From contig NZ_JAAIKB010000006.1 in NCBI RefSeq assembly GCF_011040385.1, positions 1 to 64,000 on the forward strand: DNA of 64,000 nt, read 5' to 3'. The translations under genes and the position numbers were made by a program. Below the pieces are notes generated by a model. It did not search any database and was not told the DNA's origin. It saw only the letters and a list, made by a program, of their open reading frames with translations. The stretch is from Falsiroseomonas algicola (GTDB lineage: Bacteria; Pseudomonadota; Alphaproteobacteria; Acetobacterales; Acetobacteraceae). Positions 16,701 through 24,413 of this stretch are shown here, one piece after another. Numbering within the stretch: the stretch's first letter is position 1; each line of letters opens with the position of its first letter.

Positions 16701-16781
16701 GCCGACGCGATGGTAGAGATCGAATTCCAGCAGCAGCACATGCCGGCCGGCGGAATCAGGCATCGTTGCCGGCATGGCCAT
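13707..16781 (-). CDS. Bifunctional glycosyltransferase: GT4 domain fused to GT2 domain
   Basis: 1024 residues, about the length of two enzymes. Residues 1-450 look like a GT4-type enzyme of GT-B fold: REKWKGPDLFLDF and the donor-site segment LPSRHDTFNLTALEALGQG (about 310-330). After a helical linker, a GT2 (GT-A fold) domain starts near 650 with VAVIVSLYNASDKLPTLL, ILVDSNSPKDEG and ARAPYLSFLGADEG. The C-terminal 150 residues match nothing recognised. The ATG at 16781 lies 2 bp after the kinase stop with GAAGG before it. It probably adds two sugars in succession during glycan assembly and is the last gene of the long heptose operon. Confidence 0.87.
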   Translation of the reverse strand: MAMPATMPDSAGRHVLLLEFDLYHRVGGGQSTYKRIIAGRPQDTFYYFARREPADAARPPNAVAIPYARAWQAPPEMQERGGHLLTQYVECRNLAASVAAHAARQHFDVADGPDYSQHTLFIRQALAAEGITVGTVAVALHGTLSSAFAAGWPGAPDADGTVTRMREREELQFRAADARYAISELYAAEWQETADLPVNILDPLCIVDDFTPVAAPAGGAPDLVFVGRREKWKGPDLFLDFAWCMDPASRNRLRVIGPDGPNRQGIGSTETLAGIARRRALTPEIVDGLPTAELRALFRGRSLLLLPSRHDTFNLTALEALGQGCVVMASDRSGYAHWLRRNLPDLAWSVVSLDCSRVTAGQVEAVLRDYDRHRGLVLAALARARPRADRGTLDRIWTPAGMQDAEARQTVVDLAARFAMLADLREPSLPRRAVLRTLETGLSTATTAAAHVPAPLRRPAVKLARNAAALWRMRHRASMGELTKERIKTRMRDLTGVSPRTLQQVVGASSLPRFRRTMFTMPETTPEDIKAKIAELSREIPWRLVDRVRLFRELASLERRQGNDLIAATYMLRIIRWLGEDRTGDLPFVTATLAANGFRHEAATAHAMFGLPPAERDAACRALMQDAFERNRAKARQPLAILDDPRKPDTVARVAVIVSLYNASDKLPTLLDNLAQQSLAKAGGLEIILVDSNSPKDEGAALRRWQASRRSAIPIVYARSAGRETIQAAWNRGIHLARAPYLSFLGADEGVHPEALTKLAAALDRDPGVDWAMADSVVTSVDEQGVFDADVMPYDRTGYSQDLVYLETCYLSWVGGLYRRSIHERFGYYDETYRAAGDTEFKNRVMPHIRSVHVPEMLGVFNNYPEERTTQHPRAEIEDLRAWYLWRTPAGMDYAFGHRPAEEAVALLRACFSYRKSYCGHLSTDFDLAEALATHLVKRGYAPAFAQGALAAAREALADIRSVELLPDEILGRAGMTLHSSRAVHRLRRQLPARHQVTLTLKDPPWYEVFNDNRYEQHWWSWSG

Positions 16782-16783
16782 GC

Positions 16784-17776
16784 TCAGCCCTTCAGGATGG
16801 TCGCGCCGACGGTGTCGAGCGCGATGGGGATGATGGAGTGGCCTTCCATGCCCTCCCGGAAGGCGGCCTGTCGTTCCGGCGGCACCAGCATCAGCAGGAA
16901 GCCGCCGGCGCCGGCGCCGCAGAGCTTGCCGCCCAGCGCGCCGGCGGAACGCGCCTGCGCATAGAGGCTGTCGATATGCGGGTTGGAGACCTTGGAGGAG
17001 AGGCGCTTCTTCGTCTCCCACCCCTCATGCAGCATGGCGCCGAAATCGCGCAGCATCGCCTCGGGATCGTCGGATTCCAGCACCGTCTGCGCCTGGTCGA
17101 CCAGCGCCAGCAGGTGGCTGAGATCCTTGTCGGCGGCGCCGGACTTCGTCTTCTCCATCTGCTCGCCAAGCGTGGCGGAGGCGAAGCGCGTCATGCCGGT
17201 ATAGACGAGGAAGAGGGAGGTGTTCAGCGCATCCTGGCAGGGCGCCGTCATCTGGATCGGGCTGATGCGCGTGCGGCCGCCTTCGAAGTCGAAGCGGTTG
17301 AGGCCGCCGAAGGCCGCGTGGTGCTGGTCCTGCACCCCCACATTCTCCTGCAGCACGTCACGCTCGATCCGCACGGCCTCGCGCGCCAGGTCCATCTTGG
17401 TGGCGCCGCGGCCCTGCAGGGCGAAGATCAGGTTGATGAAGCCGACGGCGAAGGAGGAGGAGGAGCCGAGGCCGCTGCGCGCCGGCAGGTCCGCCATGAT
17501 GGAGATGTCGAGCGGGCGGTCATAGCCGTAGAGGCGGATCGCTTCCCGCACCACCGGATGCTGGATCTGGTCAAGTTCCGCCACCTGCTCCATGCGGGAG
17601 TAGGAGACGCGGTAGCGGTAGTCGAGGATGGTGGCGAGGCGGAGCGCGGCGACATAGACATACTGGTCGATGCCCATGCCAAGCACGGCGCCGCGCGCGC
17701 GGGCGAAATATTCCGGATAGTCGGTGCCGCCGCCGAAGAAGGACACGCGCAGCGGCGTGCGGGAGACGATCATCAT
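16784..17776 (-). CDS. hddA: D-glycero-D-manno-heptose 7-phosphate kinase (GHMP family)
   Basis: 330-residue GHMP kinase. The start reads MMIVSRTPLRVSFFGGGTDYPEYF-like, characteristic of HddA/fucokinase-type sugar kinases; the phosphate-binding motif LPARSGLGSSSS lies near 98-109 and GGKLCGAGAGGF near 290. HddA phosphorylates D-glycero-D-manno-heptose 7-phosphate at C1 in the GDP-heptose route. The assignment is supported by gmhA and the hddC/phosphatase fusion in the same operon. The start overlaps the preceding stop (ATGA at 17773-17776). It could act on another sugar phosphate, but the gene set argues for heptose. Confidence 0.85.
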   Translation of the reverse strand: MMIVSRTPLRVSFFGGGTDYPEYFARARGAVLGMGIDQYVYVAALRLATILDYRYRVSYSRMEQVAELDQIQHPVVREAIRLYGYDRPLDISIMADLPARSGLGSSSSFAVGFINLIFALQGRGATKMDLAREAVRIERDVLQENVGVQDQHHAAFGGLNRFDFEGGRTRISPIQMTAPCQDALNTSLFLVYTGMTRFASATLGEQMEKTKSGAADKDLSHLLALVDQAQTVLESDDPEAMLRDFGAMLHEGWETKKRLSSKVSNPHIDSLYAQARSAGALGGKLCGAGAGGFLLMLVPPERQAAFREGMEGHSIIPIALDTVGATILKG

Positions 17777-18711
17777 GGCGCGATGGCTTCCCCGTAATCG
17801 GCGGCGAGCACCTGCGCGACGCCGGCTTCGACGCTGAGCCTCGGCGTCCAGCCGGTGGCGGCCAGGAAGCGGGAGGAATCGAGGCTCTTGTAGCCCGCGC
17901 CCTGGAAGGATCCGGGCGGGCTGACGATGCGCGCGTCCCATTTCAGGGCGCGCAGGATGGCCGTGGCGCAGTCCCCGATCTCGACGGGGGCGTTGGGCGT
18001 CACGTTGATGATGCGGTCCTCGAAGTGCTTGTCGGCGAGGAGGACGGCATCGATCTGGTCATGGGCATGCAGCAGGTCCCGCACCGTGCGCGGGTTGCCC
18101 CAGACCTCGAATTCCATGGCGCCCGACCGCTTCGTGCGCACGGCGCGGTCGATCATCGCGGCCATGAAGTGGGCACGGGTGTCTTCGGTGTGGGCGTGGG
18201 GCCCGTAGACGGTGGCGAGGACGCAATGCAGCCAGTGCAGGCCGTACTGCTTGCCATAGGTCTCGCAGCCCGTGGCCAGCAGCTGCTTCGCCAGCGCGTA
18301 GCCCTGGACGGAGGGATGCGGGCGGCCGATGCCGAATTCCTCCTCCGGCGTCGGATGATCCGCTTCGGCGTAGGTGCAGGAGGAGCCGAGCGAGACGAGC
18401 TTCGCCTGCGGCTGGTGGTGGCGCCAGGCTTCCAGGATGTTCAGGTGGATGCTGGCATTGTCGCGCAGCAGCTCCCCCTGGATGCCCCACTGGATGTTGC
18501 CGGTGCGCTGCTTGGTGATGACGTGGAAGATGCGCCCGGCCTTGGGCGCTTCGCGGAAGACGCGGTCCACCACGGCCGGGTCGGTGAAGTCGCCGGCGGC
18601 GCGGCCGACGGGGTGGCAGGGCCAGCCTTCGGCGCGCCAGCGATCCACCAGGTTCCGGCCGAGGAAGCCATCGGCGCCGAGGATGATGGTGGGGCTAGCG
18701 GCGTAGGGCAT
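17773..18711 (-). CDS. NAD(P)-dependent sugar epimerase/reductase, GDP-fucose synthase-like
   Basis: 312-residue extended SDR protein. ILGADGFLGRN (10-20) is the nucleotide site; the catalytic set reads SLGSSCTY (Ser110/111) and Y138-x3-K142 in YALAK. The wording around SSCTYAEADHP.PE and the lack of a long N-terminal insertion recall GDP-L-fucose synthases, which epimerise and reduce GDP-4-keto-6-deoxymannose. Here the partner substrate may be a GDP-heptose derivative (GDP-6-deoxyheptose routes use such enzymes), which is inference. It overlaps its upstream neighbour by 17 bp and the kinase by 4. Confidence 0.8.
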   Translation of the reverse strand: MPYAASPTIILGADGFLGRNLVDRWRAEGWPCHPVGRAAGDFTDPAVVDRVFREAPKAGRIFHVITKQRTGNIQWGIQGELLRDNASIHLNILEAWRHHQPQAKLVSLGSSCTYAEADHPTPEEEFGIGRPHPSVQGYALAKQLLATGCETYGKQYGLHWLHCVLATVYGPHAHTEDTRAHFMAAMIDRAVRTKRSGAMEFEVWGNPRTVRDLLHAHDQIDAVLLADKHFEDRIINVTPNAPVEIGDCATAILRALKWDARIVSPPGSFQGAGYKSLDSSRFLAATGWTPRLSVEAGVAQVLAADYGEAIAP

Positions 18712-19648
18712 CGCGATACCAGGCCAGCGTTTCGGCCATGCCGTCTTCCAGGCTGCGGAAGGGGGCGAGGCCCGGCAGCAACTCCCGCAGGCGGGCCGCG
18801 GTGGCGCGGCGCACCTTCACGCCGCGATTGCCCGCGGCGGGCGGCGAGGTGAGCTTGATCGGCCGTTGCTTTCCGGCGGCCTGCATCGTTGCGATGGCAA
18901 GGTGGCGCACCGTCCTCGTCTGGCCGTGCGCGAGGTTCACCGCCGCGGTGGTGCCACGCAGCGTCAGCGACTCGACAAAGGCCTCGGCGGCATCGCCGGC
19001 ATAGATGAAGTCGCGCTCGGCATCGGGGTCGCCGCGGACCTCGAATTCTGGGGCGTCGCCGCAGGCGCGGATGACGAAGGCGGTGGCGACATGCGCCTCG
19101 GCCTCGTCCAGCGTGTCATGGGGGCCGTAGGGGTTGGTCAGGCGGAAGCTGATGGTGCTGATGCCGGCGCGGCGGGACCAGAGTTCGCCCGTGATCTCGC
19201 CCCAGCGCTTCGACCAGGCGTAGGCGGCCTCGCCATCATGCGGCCAGGCATTGAGGTCGAGGGGCAGCGCATCGTCCTGCAGGTCCCAGGACGCCGGATA
19301 GACGGCGGAGGAGGAGGCGGCGCGCACCTCCGTGATTCCGCGCGCCATGGCGAAGCGGTAGACGGCCTCCGTCATCGCCAGGTTGGCCGAGAGGATCTCC
19401 GCCTGCTGCTTGCCGAAGATGGAGGCAAAGTAGCGGAAGGCCGCGACGTGGATGATCGCCGTGCCGGCGGGCAGCGCCGGCAGCGCGTCCACCGCATGCG
19501 CCGCGACGGTCTGCGTGCAGCCGGGGACGGGCGTGCCGGAGGCGTTGACGCCGATGATCGTCGCGACGCGCCCTTGCAGCGCATCCACCACGTTGCGTCC
19601 GATGAAGCCGCTGGCGCCCCAGACGACAACCGCCTCCGGGAGACTCAC
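18695..19648 (-). CDS. NAD-dependent sugar epimerase/dehydratase
   Basis: 317-residue extended SDR protein with VVWGASGFIGRNVV (8-21), SSSAVY (112-117) and Y143-x3-K147 in YAWSK. NPYGPHDTLDEAEAHV and the DAERDFIYAGDAAEAF signature are typical of sugar-nucleotide epimerases. The start is a GTG at 19648 inside a GTGA overlap with the C-methyltransferase stop, with GGAAGG about 6 nt upstream; no ATG fits. Probably 3- or 4-epimerisation of the NDP-sugar made in this operon; the exact substrate is not readable. Confidence 0.82.
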   Translation of the reverse strand: MSLPEAVVVWGASGFIGRNVVDALQGRVATIIGVNASGTPVPGCTQTVAAHAVDALPALPAGTAIIHVAAFRYFASIFGKQQAEILSANLAMTEAVYRFAMARGITEVRAASSSAVYPASWDLQDDALPLDLNAWPHDGEAAYAWSKRWGEITGELWSRRAGISTISFRLTNPYGPHDTLDEAEAHVATAFVIRACGDAPEFEVRGDPDAERDFIYAGDAAEAFVESLTLRGTTAAVNLAHGQTRTVRHLAIATMQAAGKQRPIKLTSPPAAGNRGVKVRRATAARLRELLPGLAPFRSLEDGMAETLAWYRDALRR

Positions 19649-20922
19649 GCGTCGGCCTTCCCATAGGTCTTCACCTTCGGGATCGGCACGATGAGTTCGC
19701 CGCCGCCCGCCAGGTACGCCTTCTCCTTCACGAGGAACTCGTTGATGAAGTTCCAGGCGAGGACGAGGTAGGCGTCGGGGCGGGCGCCCTCCTCCGCCTC
19801 GATCGGGATGCGCACGCCGGGGATGGCGAGGCCGACCTTCATGGCGTTCTTCTCGACCGCCTTCTGAACCAGGTCGGGCCCGATGCCGAAGCTGTTGAGC
19901 AGCGTGGCGCCCTTGGCCGGCGCGCCATAGGCCCACACCGACTTGCCTTCCGCCTTGTAGCCTTCGAGCAGCGCGACGAGGCGCTTGCGCAGGTCGAGCA
20001 CGTTGCCCGCGAAGCTGCGGTAGGTCTCGATCTCGCCGAAGCCCTTGCGGATTTCCTCGGCCTGCATGGCGCGGACGCTGTCGCCGACGGGGCGCACGCC
20101 CTTGCGGGTCACATGCGCCTCGATGCTCCCGCCATGGATGTCGACGAGGTTGGCCTCGAAGACCTCCAGCCCGTGCTGGGCAAGCAGGGCGGAGAGGGAC
20201 TTCAGCGTGTAGTAGCAGAGATGCTCGTGATAGACCTGATCGAAGGCGGTGTTCTCCACCATGCCGCCGAGATAGATGGCCTGCACGACGAAGACGCCAT
20301 CATCGGCGAGGAGGGAGGCGATGCCCTCCACCACGCTGTGCAGCTCCTCCAGGTGGAAGAAGACGCCGGCGGCGGTGATGACCTTGGCCGGGCCGTGTTC
20401 CTTCAGGATGTCGGCGCAGCAGGCCGCGTTGAAGAAGCGGTGCCAGGTCGGCACGCCGGCCTCCTGCGCCAGCTTGGCCACGTTGCCCGCGGCTTCCACG
20501 CCCAGCACGCGGGCGCCGGAGAAGGCCCATTGCTTCAGCCAAGTGCCGTCATTGCTGCCGATATCGACGACGAGGTCGCCTGCCTTCACGCCATAGGCGG
20601 AAGCGATGCGCCTGCTGGTCTCCAGGAAATGCGCCGGCAGCGTCTTGGTGGTGCCCGACACGTAGGGATAGTCGGTGAACATCGATTCCTTGGGAATCGT
20701 ATGGTCGATCTGCACCATGGTGCAGTCCCGGCAGAAGCCGACGCGCAGCGGATAATGCGGCTCCACGCCCGGGGCCAGGTCAGGCCGCACCAGGCGGTTG
20801 CAATGCGGCTGGTCGCCGAGGTCGATGACGAGCTCGACATTCCGCCCGCCGCAGCAGCGGCAGGCCATGTCGAGCTTCACGCCCGGCGGGGGCACGACCA
20901 TGCGCGAGGCGACCTCAGACAT
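19645..20922 (-). CDS. Sugar C-methyltransferase (NovU/TylC3-like)
   Basis: 425 residues with the three parts of sugar C-methyltransferases: an N-terminal zinc site (Cys21, Cys24, Cys64, Cys67), a SAM-binding core with VVDIGSNDGTWLK (118-130) and VYHEHLCYYTLKSL, and a C-terminal domain with AYGAPAKGATLLN. These enzymes add a methyl to C3 or C5 of a 4-keto NDP-sugar, giving branched sugars. Its place between two epimerases suggests the operon makes a C-methylated sugar. It overlaps the upstream epimerase by 8 bp. The family assignment is firm; the methylated position is unknown. Confidence 0.88.
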   Translation of the reverse strand: MSEVASRMVVPPPGVKLDMACRCCGGRNVELVIDLGDQPHCNRLVRPDLAPGVEPHYPLRVGFCRDCTMVQIDHTIPKESMFTDYPYVSGTTKTLPAHFLETSRRIASAYGVKAGDLVVDIGSNDGTWLKQWAFSGARVLGVEAAGNVAKLAQEAGVPTWHRFFNAACCADILKEHGPAKVITAAGVFFHLEELHSVVEGIASLLADDGVFVVQAIYLGGMVENTAFDQVYHEHLCYYTLKSLSALLAQHGLEVFEANLVDIHGGSIEAHVTRKGVRPVGDSVRAMQAEEIRKGFGEIETYRSFAGNVLDLRKRLVALLEGYKAEGKSVWAYGAPAKGATLLNSFGIGPDLVQKAVEKNAMKVGLAIPGVRIPIEAEEGARPDAYLVLAWNFINEFLVKEKAYLAGGGELIVPIPKVKTYGKADA

Positions 20923-21847
20923 TCGCGAAGCGCCCGTTGCGCAGCATGCGGTAGCCCTTGATCAGCTCCTGGATGCCCTTGTCGAGGCCGTGGTCCGGCA
21001 TCCAGCCCGTGGCTTCCAGCTTGTCGTTGGAGACGATGTAGTCCCGCTTGTCCGGATCCTCGCCGACCGGCGCTTCCAGCCAGACGAAGCCGGGGACGTG
21101 CTTGGCGATGCGCTCGCAGAGCTGGGCCTTCGAGAGGTTGGCCTCCGACAGACCCACATTGTACGCCTGCCCGCGCATGGCGCCGACATTGTCGATGCCG
21201 TGCAGGAAGGCCTTCACCACGTCCCGGATGTGGATGTAGTTGCGGCGGAAATGCGCCTCGAACAGCACCACCGCGCGGTCGTTCACCGCGCGCCAGGTGA
21301 AGTCGTTCACCAGCAGGTCGAGCCGCATGCGCGGCGCCATGCCGAAGACGGTGGCGAGGCGGAAGGAGAGGCTGTTGGCATGCCCCAGCACCGCCTCCTC
21401 CGCCTCCACCTTCGTCCGGCCATAGAGGGAGACGGGGCGGAGCGGCGATTCCTCGGTGCAGGCGGCGTTGCCCTCACCGATGCCGTAGCCGGAATTGGTG
21501 GTGGGGTAGGCGATCAGCTGGTCGCGGCCCGCGAGCTTCACCAGGTTCACCACCGCGTCCCGGTTCAGGGTGGTGGCACCGATCTCGTCCCGGGCGCAGA
21601 GCGGCGCGCCGACCAGGGCGGCCAGGGGGATGACGACATCCGCCTGCTTCATCAGCGGCTCGAGCACCCGCATGTCGCGGGCATCGCCCCGCACCGGGTT
21701 GAAGTTCGGATCGGCGCAGCAATGGGCCAGGAAGGTGTCGCCGGCCGCGAAGGTATCCAGCACGGTCACCTGCCAGCCGCGACCCAGCATCGCCGGAACC
21801 AGCATCGAACCGATATAGCCGGCCCCGCCGGTGACAAGCACACGCAT
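20915..21847 (-). CDS. NAD-dependent epimerase/dehydratase
   Basis: 310-residue extended SDR protein: VTGGAGYIGSM (5-15), TTNSGYG around 116, Y142-x3-K146 in LYGRTK. The rest reads like UDP-sugar epimerases of surface polysaccharide loci (FRLATVFGMAPRMRLDLLVNDF; FRRNYIHIRDV). The start ATG opens the overlapping four-gene block running down to the GT4-GT2 fusion; an 80-bp gap (21848-21927) separates it from the glycosyltransferase upstream. Substrate unknown. Confidence 0.85.
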   Translation of the reverse strand: MRVLVTGGAGYIGSMLVPAMLGRGWQVTVLDTFAAGDTFLAHCCADPNFNPVRGDARDMRVLEPLMKQADVVIPLAALVGAPLCARDEIGATTLNRDAVVNLVKLAGRDQLIAYPTTNSGYGIGEGNAACTEESPLRPVSLYGRTKVEAEEAVLGHANSLSFRLATVFGMAPRMRLDLLVNDFTWRAVNDRAVVLFEAHFRRNYIHIRDVVKAFLHGIDNVGAMRGQAYNVGLSEANLSKAQLCERIAKHVPGFVWLEAPVGEDPDKRDYIVSNDKLEATGWMPDHGLDKGIQELIKGYRMLRNGRFANV

Positions 21848-21927
21848 CGAGCAATTTCCCTCAGCTACCCGGCAATGCCGCGCGTATAGAGTCTGTGACC
21901 ACCCCGGGCAACCGGAGCGCCGTGTTA

Positions 21928-23169
21928 TCAGGTTGCAACGAATACCCGGAAAAGCGCGTCAGGATTGTGTTCGTCGCGCCATGTTCGTGCCATGGATCGA
22001 GACGCGGCGGACAATCCGGGCAAGTGGTCGATGGCCTGGGACAGCGCCCTTGCCAAGTCCTCCGCCCCTGCGGCTTGCGGGATCGTGACCGCGCGGTCAG
22101 GGCCCGCCACGCTTTCCATCCAGCCTCCGGCGGGGATGATGGCCGGCACCCCCAGCGCCAGGCCCTCCGCCAGGATACCGCTGCTCCGCGCGCCATAGGT
22201 GGGCCCGTCATAGGGCAGCAGCAGCATATCCGCGCTGGCGAGCAGGGCGGCATAGTCGTCGCCGTCCAGCGCGGTTTCCACCAGGACGAGGCCAGGCCCC
22301 TGCCGCGCCTTCAGCCTGCGATGGGCCCGCTGGACCAGCGGGTCCGATTCCGGACCGATGGGGCCGGACTGGACGGTGAAGCGCGCTCGGCCCGCCACGG
22401 CGGCCAGGGCATCCGGCAACAGGTGGTACCCCTTCTCCAGACGCGCGCCGCCGGCGAAGACGATATGTGGCAGGCCGGCCGGGGCGTGCGGCGCGGCGTC
22501 CGGCACCACGATGGGCAGCGGCACCGTCCGCACCGGCAGGCCCGACAGCGCGCTGAAATCCTCGGCCAGTTGCGCGGTGTCGGCGAAGAGGCGAAGCCGC
22601 GCGCCGAAGCGAGCGACCAGGCGCCGCAGCAGCACGGGCAGCGGATCGGGGGCGGCGTCGTCGGCCTCCATCTCGGCCGGCATGCGCCGCAGCACCACCA
22701 GCACCGTGACGCCATGCAGGTCCGGCCCCTCGGCCAGGGAGGCGAGGTTGGCGCCGGAGACGCTGTGCAGCAGCAGCCAGTCGCCGGGCCCGGCGTGCAG
22801 GGTCCCGAGCGCGGCATGCAGTTCCGCCGCCAGCCCATCCGGCGCGCGGGGGGAGATGCGTCGGCGCGCGGCGCGGATCAGGCCGGCGGCCGCGGCGGCC
22901 AGGGGGGCCGGCAGATGGGACAGGGTGCCGAACAGCGCCCGCCGCAGCGCGCCACCGCCGCCCGCGGATTGGTAGGCCGTGCCAAGGACCGAATGGCATT
23001 CGATGCCGGGGATGCATCCGGTGAAGCCGCGCGCCGCGAGGATCACCGGGGGCGTGCCCGCCCTCCGCGCTGCTTCCGCCACCGATTGCGAATAGGAGAG
23101 GTGGTGGCCGAGGGGGCCGGTCAGGCCCGGATCGGCGATGAAGAAGCGAGGGGGCAAGGCCACCCTCAC
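21928..23169 (-). CDS. Glycosyltransferase, GT4-like
   Basis: 413 residues of GT-B type. The N-terminal half starts FFIADPGLTGPLGHHLSYSQS, an acceptor-domain opening; the C-terminal half has IVFAGGARLEKGYHLLPDAL, then LLASADMLLLPYDGPTYG and ARSSGILAEGLALGVPAI, the usual donor-binding region. The likely start is a GTG at 23169 that overlaps the upstream stop (GTGA) and is preceded by GAGAGG; GTG 23163 is possible. It shares an operon with gmhA and the hddC fusion, so the GDP-heptose product may be its donor. This is inference. Confidence 0.83.
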   Translation of the reverse strand: MRVALPPRFFIADPGLTGPLGHHLSYSQSVAEAARRAGTPPVILAARGFTGCIPGIECHSVLGTAYQSAGGGGALRRALFGTLSHLPAPLAAAAAGLIRAARRRISPRAPDGLAAELHAALGTLHAGPGDWLLLHSVSGANLASLAEGPDLHGVTVLVVLRRMPAEMEADDAAPDPLPVLLRRLVARFGARLRLFADTAQLAEDFSALSGLPVRTVPLPIVVPDAAPHAPAGLPHIVFAGGARLEKGYHLLPDALAAVAGRARFTVQSGPIGPESDPLVQRAHRRLKARQGPGLVLVETALDGDDYAALLASADMLLLPYDGPTYGARSSGILAEGLALGVPAIIPAGGWMESVAGPDRAVTIPQAAGAEDLARALSQAIDHLPGLSAASRSMARTWRDEHNPDALFRVFVAT

Positions 23170-24413
23170 CCAACCCTCTCCCCCCGTTGGGGTGGGAGGG
23201 CCTTGTCGATCAACCGGGCGATGAAGGCGTCGAGGTCGCCGCCGGGGAAGAGATGCCCGGGCAGCCCCGCGGCCTTCGCGGCCTCGATATCCGTCTCCTT
23301 GTCGCCGACCAGGAAGGACCGGCTGGCATCGATCGGCCAGGCCGCCAGCAGGTCCCGGATCATGCCGGGCTGGGGCTTCCGCCGCCCGCAATCCACGCGG
23401 TAGCGATCCTCCACCGCGTTGGGATGGTTCGGGCAGTATTCGAAGGCGTCCACATGCGCGCCGGCGGCGGCGAATTCGCCGGCCATCCAGCCATGCATGA
23501 CGCCGACCTGGCTTTCCGGGAAGTAGCCCTTGGCGACGCCCGCCTGGTTGGTGACGACGAAGACCAGCCACCCGGCATCGTTCAGCCGCTTCACCGCCGC
23601 CGCGGCGCCGGGCATCCAGCGCGCCTCCGCCGGCTTGTGGGGCCAACCCGTATCCTCGATCAGCACGCCATCGCGGTCGAAGAACACCGCGGGGCGGCGG
23701 GCCATGGCGGGGATCATGGTCTGGGAGGCGGCGAGGTCCTCCGGGATGCCGATGTCGATGAAATCGCCGTCATAGAGCGCGCCGCGCAGCGCGCCCTGCT
23801 CTGCCAATTTCGGGAAGACATCCGATTCCATGGAGACGGGGCCATCGCCGATATGGCCGATGATCGCCTTGTCGAGGCAGTAGATGCCGCCATTGATGGG
23901 GCCGGAGCGCTCCGGCGACCGCGCGGCGAAGCCCCGGATGCGGCCCGTGCCATCGACCTCCACCGTGCCGTAGCGCGCCCCCGGTGCCGTGCGGCGCAGC
24001 GCCAGCGTAGCGAGGGCATCCCCCGCATGCAGCGGCAGGTCCAGCAGGTTCACGTCGAAGCGGGTGTCGCCATTGAGCAGGAGGAAGCGATCCTCCAGCC
24101 GGTCGGCGAAGAGCTTGAGGCCGCCGGCGGTGCCGAGCGGCTGGGGCTCGATCACCACGTCGATCGTCGACTCCCGCACCCGCTTGCCGTCATAGCGTTC
24201 GGCGATGGTGTGGCCGAGATAGCCGGCCAGCAGCGTGATCCGGGGAAAGCCGAAACGGGACACCTCCTCGACCAGCCAGTCGAGGAAGGGGCGGCCGGCG
24301 ACCTCCACCATGGGCTTCGGGATGGCGTCCGTCAGCGACCCGAGGCGGGTGCCGCGGCCGCCGACCAGGATGGCGGCCTGGCCCGGAACCCCGGTCGAAG
24401 GCACCTCAGGCAT
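23166..24413 (-). CDS. Fused heptose-1-phosphate guanylyltransferase and HAD heptose-bisphosphatase
   Basis: 415-residue fusion. Residues 1-235 are a sugar-phosphate nucleotidyltransferase (ILVGGRGTRLGSLTD at 15-29, KPMVEVAGRPFLDW, LLNGDTRFD), as in HddC. Residues 240-415 are a HAD histidinol-phosphatase/GmhB-type phosphatase with FFDRDGVL (Asp246, Asp248), VVTNQAGVAKG, RRKPQPGM and VGDKETDIEAA. The zinc loop is degraded: Cys327 and Cys342 remain, but the positions equivalent to His94 and Cys109 of E. coli GmhB (recalled) are Asn329 and Arg344. One polypeptide would therefore do the dephosphorylation and GDP-transfer steps around HddA. It overlaps gmhA by 8 bp and the next gene by 4. Confidence 0.87.
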   Translation of the reverse strand: MPEVPSTGVPGQAAILVGGRGTRLGSLTDAIPKPMVEVAGRPFLDWLVEEVSRFGFPRITLLAGYLGHTIAERYDGKRVRESTIDVVIEPQPLGTAGGLKLFADRLEDRFLLLNGDTRFDVNLLDLPLHAGDALATLALRRTAPGARYGTVEVDGTGRIRGFAARSPERSGPINGGIYCLDKAIIGHIGDGPVSMESDVFPKLAEQGALRGALYDGDFIDIGIPEDLAASQTMIPAMARRPAVFFDRDGVLIEDTGWPHKPAEARWMPGAAAAVKRLNDAGWLVFVVTNQAGVAKGYFPESQVGVMHGWMAGEFAAAGAHVDAFEYCPNHPNAVEDRYRVDCGRRKPQPGMIRDLLAAWPIDASRSFLVGDKETDIEAAKAAGLPGHLFPGGDLDAFIARLIDKALPPQRGERVG

